Shown here: piece by piece, positions 51,523-57,548 of the stretch
How the letters are laid out: each line of letters begins with the position of its first letter
Position numbering within the stretch: the first letter of the stretch is position 1
NCBI GenBank assembly: GCA_016283575.1
Contig: JAEEND010000007.1
Location: 310,001 to 374,000 of the forward strand
Direction: 5' to 3'
DNA from: Lachnospiraceae bacterium
GTDB taxonomy: Bacteria > Bacillota > Clostridia > Lachnospirales > Lachnospiraceae
DNA: 64,000 bases
Notes under the pieces: generated by a model
Databases searched by the model: none
Told to the model about the DNA's origin: nothing
The model's input: the letters and a program-made list of their open reading frames with translations, nothing else
Made by a program: the position numbers and the translations under genes

Positions 51523-52275
51523 ATGAGTATAAAACAACAACCTAACTATATTTTTGCGTCTAGATTTTCTGCGTTGAGAAAGGAAAAAGGACTTAATCAG
51601 CAGGAATTTGCTTATGATTTTTCGAAATATATAAATAGAGGTACCGCGTATTCTTTTACAACTATATCAGCGTGGGAACTTGGAAGGAAAACTCCGCCAA
51701 TGAAATTGATCAATTCTCTCTCAAGCTATTTTGGTGTGTCAGCAGATTATCTGTTGGGAATGACGACTAATCGCCAGGGAAGACGTGATGAATTTGCTCT
51801 CGGAAGCAAATCGAGAGAAGAACGCGATATATTGTTAGAGGAAAGTAAACTGGAACTTGCTCCCGAAGAGTATAAAAAATATGACACACTTCCGGTTTTT
51901 GCATCTTTCAAAAATCTTGAATTAAAAAACACATGGGGGATTTTGGACCTAAAAAACCAGCGAATAGTGACAATTAACGGTCATATCGCATTGGGTCAAT
52001 ATGATATTAAGCTATATGCATATCCTCTTCCCGGTGAAATGTATTATAACTTTTGGAGAATTCATGCTTATTCATTACAAACATTGCTACAGACGAACGT
52101 GTTCTGGATTGAAGTTTATTCTAATGACGGAGAGATTCGCCAAAAATACAGCGGGTGGTACGAGCATCTTCCGGACAAAACCGGAATTATTAATTGTAAC
52201 AATGGGCTAATCTTACCATATACAGGGCTTAATGTAAGCTACTGCGCTTATGGGATGCCTGTCGCCAACAGTTAG
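51523..52275 (+). CDS. XRE family transcriptional regulator
   Basis: The 250-residue protein has an N-terminal Cro/C1-type helix-turn-helix ('FSALRKEKGLNQQEFAYDFSKY', 'TTISAWELGRKTPPMKLINSLSSYFGVSADYLLG') with a longer than usual insertion between helices 2 and 3. The C-terminal 140 residues are beta-rich and of unknown family ('VFASFKNLELKNTWGILDLKNQRIVTING'). AGGAGG precedes the ATG. A strong promoter and a palindrome just downstream (52286-52300) suggest control of itself and of the parB gene. Confidence 0.85.
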   Translation: MSIKQQPNYIFASRFSALRKEKGLNQQEFAYDFSKYINRGTAYSFTTISAWELGRKTPPMKLINSLSSYFGVSADYLLGMTTNRQGRRDEFALGSKSREERDILLEESKLELAPEEYKKYDTLPVFASFKNLELKNTWGILDLKNQRIVTINGHIALGQYDIKLYAYPLPGEMYYNFWRIHAYSLQTLLQTNVFWIEVYSNDGEIRQKYSGWYEHLPDKTGIINCNNGLILPYTGLNVSYCAYGMPVANS

Positions 52276-52285
52276 GATGTCAATT

Positions 52286-52300
52286 TGTTCATAATGAACA
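52286..52300. promoter_or_regulatory. Palindrome TGTTCATAATGAACA between XRE and parB genes
   Basis: A perfect 6-bp inverted repeat with a 3-bp centre lies 57 bp upstream of the parB start. It is a candidate operator for the XRE protein or a ParB recognition site. Confidence 0.5.
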
Positions 52301-52356
52301 TAGATTTAATGTAATCACAAAAGCTTTTGAGAATATCATGATTAGAGGATAACAAT

Positions 52357-53349
52357 ATGAACAAACCAAAAGGTGAAAGAAAGAAAAAACGAATAGAGAG
52401 TGTAAATCTTGATTTGATTGATTTGTGTGAAGATAATGAAAAAATCTTTGATTGTGGCAATTTGGACAGTCTTGTAGAATCAATAAAAAGAAATGGTTTT
52501 CAGGGAACCGTTGAGGTATATGAAAAGAATGATGGCAGATATGAACTTCTTTCTGGCCATAGACGTTATCTTTCGGCTAAAACTATTGGTATGAAAACAA
52601 TACCCTGTGAGATAGTAATGGAACCATCCGAATCTCAAAAGGCTGAAATACTTATAATGTCGAACATAGCAACAAGAGAGCTGACTCCCATTGAAAAGGG
52701 TAAGGCTCTGGCATATTACGAAGAAAAAGTGCTTAAAAAAGATAAGTCGGTTAAAGGGGATCGCAGAGCTGAATTGGCTAAACGTTTTGGGATAGCCAGC
52801 TCTCAGGTCTATAAGTACAAGGCACTTCTTAATTTAATTCCTGAAATCCAGAAACTAATAGTTGATGAAAAAGTAGCATATGTAAATATATATGCATGCG
52901 CGGTGCTGCCTATTGAAACTCAAAAAAATATATATGATGAAATCTGTAACTATCTATCGGAAAGAGAGAGTATTTCGGGGCGGGAAGTCGTACAAATAGT
53001 TGATGCATACTTGAAACCAAAGCGAAAAGAAGGCTCATCTGCAAAAGAACCAAAGCCAGACACATTTACAAATATTCCCGAAGAAGCAGGTATGGTAGAG
53101 CCTATTTCGTTCTCCCAGATGAATAGGTATCACACCGGTAATAATGGCATATCGCAGCTGGTTGAAGTAGAAAAAAACAAAACGAAAAAACCTATGCTTT
53201 ATAATGAACAGAGAGTCTTTATTACATCGCAGAATCTCAGATCCTTACTTATACAAATGACAAAAAAAGAGAAGCCAAAGCTATCAAGTCGCGAAGTAAT
53301 TGATGAATTACTTTCTCTGAGAGAATTGTTGAATAGCATTTTTGAATAA
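52357..53349 (+). CDS. ParB-like partition protein, no adjacent parA
   Basis: The 330-residue protein has the ParB N-terminal CTPase fold ('LDSLVESIKRNGFQGTVEVYE', 'YELLSGHRRYLSAKTIG', 'IMSNIATRELTPIEKGKALAYY') and a helix-turn-helix domain ('RRAELAKRFGIASSQVYKYKALLNLIPEIQKLI'). The C-terminal third is charged and unassigned. No ParA ATPase is nearby. It may be a plasmid remnant or a nucleoid-occlusion-like regulator. Phased direct repeats follow its stop codon. Confidence 0.88.
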   Translation: MNKPKGERKKKRIESVNLDLIDLCEDNEKIFDCGNLDSLVESIKRNGFQGTVEVYEKNDGRYELLSGHRRYLSAKTIGMKTIPCEIVMEPSESQKAEILIMSNIATRELTPIEKGKALAYYEEKVLKKDKSVKGDRRAELAKRFGIASSQVYKYKALLNLIPEIQKLIVDEKVAYVNIYACAVLPIETQKNIYDEICNYLSERESISGREVVQIVDAYLKPKRKEGSSAKEPKPDTFTNIPEEAGMVEPISFSQMNRYHTGNNGISQLVEVEKNKTKKPMLYNEQRVFITSQNLRSLLIQMTKKEKPKLSSREVIDELLSLRELLNSIFE

Positions 53350-53364
53350 TTGATGCTACACTAA

Positions 53365-53426
53365 CCGCCAACAGTCGGAAGAAAATACCGCCAATCGTCG
53401 GATAAAAACGACTCCAAACGTCGGAA
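53365..53426 (+). repeat. Three phased direct repeats CCGCCAA-NN-GTCGGA
   Basis: Units at 53365-53380, 53388-53403 and 53411-53426 have a 23-bp period. The third ends 5 bp before the -35 box of the lipoprotein promoter. A fourth, weaker match (CGCCAACAGTTAGGA) is at the end of the XRE gene near 52263-52276. They look like binding sites for a DNA-binding protein encoded nearby. Confidence 0.75.
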
Positions 53427-53431
53427 TTTTA

Positions 53432-53460
53432 TTGACCCACCTTATTATCTTATTTATTAT
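53432..53460 (+). promoter_or_regulatory. Promoter of the first lipoprotein gene
   Basis: TTGACC and TATTAT are separated by 17 bp. Confidence 0.7.
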
Positions 53461-53493
53461 ATGAGATAATTAGTGAAGGAGAGGATGCCGTAT

Positions 53494-53901
53494 ATGAGAA
53501 GAACAACATTACTTACAGCAACCTTAATATCAGTTCTCTCTTTGTCAGCTTGCGCACAGAGAGAAGTAACAAAGATAGACCCTTTGGACTTTCCTATTGA
53601 GGAAACCCAAGAACCCGTAAAACCTGCTGAACCTATCCTTATTACGGTAGTACCCGAAGCAGAGGTTGAAGACGAAGATAACAACATCGAAATAAGTGCT
53701 GACATAGATTACTACGGAAAAGAGGAAGCTTCACAGCCTGCACCCAGTACACCTAATTCGGGATTTCCTGCAACTAATCCCTCTCAAGATGCTAACGCAT
53801 CTCAGTCTAATGCTTCAACAGAAGTTTGGCAAGGCGGTGGAAATGGTATTCCTACTGAAAGGCGTTCTTGGGGAACACCGTATACTGGCGGTACATGGTA
53901 A
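53494..53901 (+). CDS. Small secreted lipoprotein, paralog 1
   Basis: The start at 53494 follows GGAGAGG. The 135-residue product has a signal peptide with lipobox 'LSLSACAQ', then 'REVTKIDPLDFPIEET', a Pro/Glu-rich segment, a conserved 'NNIEISADIDYYGKEEA' and a low-complexity Ser/Asn/Pro spacer ending 'WQGGGNGIPTERRSWG' and GGTW. It is clearly paralogous to the next gene. Function is unknown; it should be membrane-tethered outside the cell. Confidence 0.82.
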   Translation: MRRTTLLTATLISVLSLSACAQREVTKIDPLDFPIEETQEPVKPAEPILITVVPEAEVEDEDNNIEISADIDYYGKEEASQPAPSTPNSGFPATNPSQDANASQSNASTEVWQGGGNGIPTERRSWGTPYTGGTW

Positions 53902-53950
53902 GGTATACCTTGACACGCAGGATAGAAAATCTGGAACATTTATAGAAGCC

Positions 53951-53980
53951 AACCCATTCCTTAAAGGAATGGGTTTTTTT
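53951..53980 (+). terminator. Terminator after lipoprotein 1
   Basis: AACCCATTCC pairs with GGAATGGGTT across a 5-nt loop, followed by T residues. No gene is seen in the rest of the gap to 54174. Confidence 0.88.
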
Positions 53981-54174
53981 ATTGCAACATATTTTTATGA
54001 AAAGACCGTTCAGATTTATGGTGATTTTAAAAGGCTTTTTCTGAGGAACGAATCCTTACCACGGCTTCCCTTTTCAGAAAAATCTTTTCAATGATTTTAA
54101 TTAAAATCCTCGGAATTTTGTAGACTTATTATTTCAGTATGAGATAATTATTATAGAGAAAGGAATTACATACT

Positions 54175-54558
54175 ATGAGAAGAAAAGCATTATTAACATT
54201 AGCCCTTGCAAGCGTATTAGCTCTTGCAGGTTGCACACAGAAAGAAGTAACAAAGGTAGACCCTTTGAATATCCCTATCGAGGAAACCGAACCCGTAAAG
54301 CCTGCTGAACCGATAGTAATTAACGTCGTTCCAGAGCTTGAAGCAGAAGAAAACGACAACAACATTGAAATAAGTGCAGACATAGATTACTACGGAAAAG
54401 AGGAAGCTACACAGCCTGCACCGAGTTCACCCAATTCGGGATTTGAAGCAAGCACACCTTCTACATGGAATCCTAACGAGGAGTGGAAAGGCGGGGGAAA
54501 TGGTATGCCGACCACGAGGCGTTCTGGTGGTGACTGGTCAGCGGGTGGTACATGGTAG
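54175..54558 (+). CDS. Small secreted lipoprotein, paralog 2
   Basis: The 127-residue product has lipobox 'LALAGCTQ' and shares with paralog 1 the segments 'KEVTKVDPLNIPIEET', 'PVKPAEPIVINVVPE', 'NNIEISADIDYYGKEEA', a 'GGGNGMPTTRRSGG' region and the terminal GGTW. The spacer is shorter. The pair is a tandem duplication with separate terminators. AAAGGAATT precedes the ATG and the upstream TATGAGATAATTA resembles that of paralog 1. Confidence 0.82.
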   Translation: MRRKALLTLALASVLALAGCTQKEVTKVDPLNIPIEETEPVKPAEPIVINVVPELEAEENDNNIEISADIDYYGKEEATQPAPSSPNSGFEASTPSTWNPNEEWKGGGNGMPTTRRSGGDWSAGGTW

Positions 54559-54575
54559 CACAAGAGCCAATCCTA

Positions 54576-54612
54576 AATAGTCCCAACTTCATCAGAAGGA
54601 GGGACTATTTTT
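54576..54612 (+). terminator. Terminator after lipoprotein 2
   Basis: AATAGTCCC pairs with GGGACTATT and is followed by T residues. Confidence 0.82.
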
Positions 54613-54674
54613 ATTGCAATAAATACACCTAAATGCTATAATTACACCAACGAATTAATAGAAAGGAATTAATT

Positions 54675-56510
54675 ATGAAAAGATACTTTAAAAGAATTTT
54701 GCTTTTATTGTGTGCTGTGACGGTGTTTCTTCAACCATTATCAGTTTACGCATGGACTTCTGCGGAAGGCGAGAGTGGCAACTTAGCGTCTTTTAAAAGC
54801 GAGTATTCTATTAACCCAAATCTTCAAGGTTGGTTAATGTACTGGGTTGACGATAATGAAAACGTCATAAGCGATGTTGCTATCGTTTTAAGTGCTTCTG
54901 TTGCAAATCAGTTTAATACAGCGGATTATAAGGCGGTGACAACGAGATTTCAAAATTGGTCTTACAGTAGAGTAATTGATATAAACACAATCGGAATCCC
55001 TTTACCATACTACAACGACCACCTAACCAATGCTCCTTCGGTAAAACAATGGATAACCGAGCATAAGAACGCATTGGTAAGTAATCTTCACGCACCCTCA
55101 GAAATTGACACTTGCACAGAGGAAGATAAATACTTCTTCATAGCCGAACCCGTTTATATGTTTCCTCTTTTCTCAAACGTAGAGGGTGTACCGAAAAGAA
55201 CAATAGTGGGTACTACTTACCAGTATGCTAACTACATAAAAAACAATCTTCTGGGAACGGCTGAGTATCCAAGTTCAGCTACTTTGTTTGGCTCAGAAAC
55301 TTCAAGAGGATTAACGGAACATGGTTGGTGGGGAACGTGCCGTTATACAAACGGAATGTTTGGAACATTCGAATGTGTAGGTAACGACTACATTCCGAGA
55401 ACAGCCAAAATCGGTATTACCCGCTCTGGCGAGGATTACTTTAACATTGATTTTAATAATCACCCGTTGTCGTTTTCGACTTTAGCCGATAAATCCATCG
55501 GATTAGGAATAGTTGTAATGTCTAATTCCGATAAAGGCGATGAAGGAACACCCACTCCCGACCTTGAAACCCACCCCTATGTCGGTAGTGCTAAACCCGA
55601 TACATGGACTTATAATTACGCAACCCAATTTAATCTTGATAAAAACAACGACCCTGCGGGACGTATTCCAAGCGGAGAAATGCTTACTAATGGAATCAAC
55701 GTAGATAAGTGGTATTGCGATTATTCACTTATTAAGCACGAACCGAGTAAGACGGGCGACAGTAACTTAAGAAAGAGAGTATCAGTTCAATATAACATTC
55801 ATTGGACGGTAATCAATAGTTATAAGAGTACGGATACAGATTTATCAGAGAGCGAAGCCGATGCTCTAATGAGCAGAAGCGATGTGCATAATCCGTCAAA
55901 GTCTCAGACTCATACGAAAGACCCGTTAGACCCGACGGATTATGATAAATATTCCGTATCGTATTACGGTGAATCTGAAAGAGTGCAGGGCTATACAACC
56001 TATGTAACGAGAGAGACCTATTATTACGAGCTTGAGAACTTTAATATTTACACGTTCAATAAAGCCGTAATCACTTGTGAAAACACAAGCGGTGTCACTG
56101 CTTATACTGGTAATCAGATAATCTATAACGGTGACTACAACGTATCTTACGCGAACAGAAAGACTGCTAAAGTAGTTCATACACCGACCAACAGATACAA
56201 CGTAGATTTGTACGCAGATAACTATGATGACGGTAAGCAGAAAGCGGAAGCTCGTAAGAGTTCGGACGCAGATGATTTCATCGTTCAGAATGACTACTTT
56301 GAAGCGGGCGGTAAAGTATTCTTACCTAACTCACAAGGTCAGCACGGAGCTGATTATACAAGAGTAAATAGTTATAACTTCCCCGATACTGGAGTAGGAA
56401 ATTATGAAACTGCCGTAACCATTCCATTTACTTCCTTTGCATCTTCAAGTGTCTCAAAAACTTCATCAGGCATAAATCTTCGTATATCTTCATCCAGAGA
56501 ATTCTTATGA
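54675..56510 (+). CDS. Secreted protein of unknown family, 3' end replaced by GNAT-gene sequence
   Basis: The 611-residue protein has a signal peptide ('RILLLLCAVTVFLQPLSVYAW') and a long extracellular body rich in Tyr, Asn, Thr and Asp with no recognised domain ('LQGWLMYWVDDNENVISDVAIVL', 'TSRGLTEHGWWGTCRYTNG'). No anchor or sorting signal is present. The last about 25 codons are read antisense through a decayed acetyltransferase gene, so the natural C-terminus is probably missing. It belongs to the island and follows the lipoprotein pair; surface or conjugation-related roles are possible but unsupported. Confidence 0.7.
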   Translation: MKRYFKRILLLLCAVTVFLQPLSVYAWTSAEGESGNLASFKSEYSINPNLQGWLMYWVDDNENVISDVAIVLSASVANQFNTADYKAVTTRFQNWSYSRVIDINTIGIPLPYYNDHLTNAPSVKQWITEHKNALVSNLHAPSEIDTCTEEDKYFFIAEPVYMFPLFSNVEGVPKRTIVGTTYQYANYIKNNLLGTAEYPSSATLFGSETSRGLTEHGWWGTCRYTNGMFGTFECVGNDYIPRTAKIGITRSGEDYFNIDFNNHPLSFSTLADKSIGLGIVVMSNSDKGDEGTPTPDLETHPYVGSAKPDTWTYNYATQFNLDKNNDPAGRIPSGEMLTNGINVDKWYCDYSLIKHEPSKTGDSNLRKRVSVQYNIHWTVINSYKSTDTDLSESEADALMSRSDVHNPSKSQTHTKDPLDPTDYDKYSVSYYGESERVQGYTTYVTRETYYYELENFNIYTFNKAVITCENTSGVTAYTGNQIIYNGDYNVSYANRKTAKVVHTPTNRYNVDLYADNYDDGKQKAEARKSSDADDFIVQNDYFEAGGKVFLPNSQGQHGADYTRVNSYNFPDTGVGNYETAVTIPFTSFASSSVSKTSSGINLRISSSREFL

Positions 56511-56578
56511 ACGTCCTCAACCATATCAATTGTCATTTCAGCTATAAATAATCTTTAGGTTTCAACAAGTATTTTCAT
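56425..56578 (-). pseudogene. Decayed GNAT acetyltransferase, N-terminal remnant
   Basis: On the minus strand the frame reads MKILVET, a TAA stop, RLFIAE, then MTIDMVEDVHKNSLDEDIRR and 'FMPDEVFETLEDAKEV', a typical GNAT N-terminus in which the usual Glu codon after Thr7 has become a stop. Homology ends near 56425-56432, where the secreted protein gene joins. Two lesions (nonsense and truncation) mark it as dead. It was too broken for the ORF track. Confidence 0.75.
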
Positions 56579-56613
56579 AGACATCTCTTCATAAGACGGA
56601 AACTTATTTATTT

Positions 56614-56834
56614 ACAGCGGGAATAGTAAAAATGAAGTTTCCGCTGTTCATATTAGAGTGGAAACTTATCTTTAAACAGCGGGATTTACGAAAAAAATAA
56701 TTCCGCTGTATGTTTTGGAAGTACTTTTCATTTTTCGACAGCGGAAATTAAAAAAAATAAGAATCTCGCTGTTAGGAACAACAACAAAGCTTGATTTCAT
56801 ACAGCGGGATTGCAAAAATCGGCAATCCCGCTGC
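56614..56834 (+). repeat. Hairpin-rich multicopy element, copy B (uninterrupted)
   Basis: About 221 bp of short inverted units (ACAGCGG/CCGCTGT) in the same order and orientation as copy A at 47.2-48.8 kb. It contains the sequence GGAAGTACTTTTC with no insertion, that is, the empty site of the IS256 element. It ends with the stem CAGCGGGATTGC/GCAATCCCGCTG. Confidence 0.9.
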
Positions 56835-56935
56835 TTTTCTAGAATCATGCCATAAATTTCCGCATCGCGCAGGGTGGAAGAGTGAGCGCCAGCCCGGCTA
56901 TTCGGCCTTGTGCATGCAGGAGCGCGAGCGGGCTC

Positions 56936-57129
56936 ATATTTTGCTATGCAAAATATTCGTGTCGCGCTGTCGCGCTATCGTCTGCTCGCAAATCGAACAC
57001 ACTTGTGAGCAAGCTCCCGTGTGTTCTTTTGCTCTCATCCGGCACCGCTCGTAGAAACGCGCAGTCGCACCGGCGAGGAAGGCGCGGAAAGTGATTGGAT
57101 AGCGGAAGACAGTTAAGCGCCTTCCTCGC
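56936..57129. repeat. GC-rich region with nested inverted repeats
   Basis: This gene-free region is clearly richer in G and C than its surroundings. It holds ATATTTTGC-TAT-GCAAAATAT (56936-56956), GAACACAC/GTGTGTTC (56995-57026, with GAGC/GCTC inside), and a perfect 13-bp pair GCGAGGAAGGCGC/GCGCCTTCCTCGC (57073-57129, 31-nt loop). It may be a structured RNA or a repeat element. The overlapping track ORFs show no family resemblance and are not called. Confidence 0.6.
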
Positions 57130-57142
57130 GTCTCCACCTACT

Positions 57143-57212
57143 CCGTCTCGCGTTCGCATAACAAAAAAGGACATCAGTTTTGATGTCCTTTTGTTATGCG
57201 AGCGCGAGACGG
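57143..57212. repeat. Extended palindrome including the tRNA 3' end and its terminator
   Basis: The left arm from CCGTCTCGCG to ACATCA is nearly complementary to the right arm TGATGTCC to GCGAGACGG. The right arm includes the 3' end of tRNA-Gly; the left arm is an inverted copy of it. Total arm length is about 32 bp with few mismatches. Confidence 0.8.
57165..57190 (-). terminator. Terminator of tRNA-Gly
   Basis: On the minus strand GGACATCA-AAAC-TGATGTCC is followed by TTTTTTG. Confidence 0.85.
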
Positions 57213-57272
57213 GGATCGAACCCGCGGCCTTCTCCTTGGCAAGGAGACGCTCCACCGCTGAGCCACTCGCGC
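57201..57272 (-). tRNA. tRNA-Gly (anticodon GCC)
   Basis: The 72-nt minus-strand sequence folds as a standard tRNA: acceptor GCGCGAG/CTCGCGC with discriminator U, D-arm around GGCTCAGCGGTGGAGC, anticodon arm TCTCC-TTGCCAA-GGAGA with GCC, and T-arm GCGGGTTCGATCCCCGT. CCA is not encoded. Confidence 0.95.
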
Positions 57273-57306
57273 ATTTATTTGTCCGTGTCGTTCACACGCA
57301 AGAAGT

Positions 57307-57335
57307 ATAATAACTTACGGTGGGGTGTTTGTCAA
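57307..57335 (-). promoter_or_regulatory. Promoter of tRNA-Gly
   Basis: On the minus strand TTGACA and TATTAT are separated by 17 bp, about 35 bp upstream of the tRNA. Confidence 0.8.
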
Positions 57336-57548
57336 CAATAAAAATCAATTTTTTTTAAAAAAATTTTGGATGTGTATTTTGCATTAAAAACTGGTACTTT
57401 TGGGCTGGTAACAGGGTGTTTTTTTGGTGCCCTTTACTGAAAATATTGCGATAAATAATAAATAGTTGCACAATTCATTTTCTTTTGTTAAAATTATATC
57501 GTGGCGGTTATATGGGCTAATATAAATTAGTACGAAGAGGGATATGCT

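Noticed and set aside
48938-56510. Prophage
   Set aside because: No capsid, terminase, tail, lysis or integrase genes are present; the content (ParB, XRE, truncated resolvase, toxin-antitoxin, lipoproteins) suits plasmid or integrative-element remnants better.
47195-56834. Composite transposon made by two IS copies
   Set aside because: Only the left copy of the flanking element contains an IS; the right copy is uninterrupted, so there are not two IS ends to mobilise the segment.
56791-57310. Several ORFs of 67-103 codons around the GC-rich region and tRNA-Gly
   Set aside because: They overlap one another on both strands, run through the tRNA and hairpins, and are Arg/Ser/Cys-rich as expected from translated GC-rich noncoding DNA.
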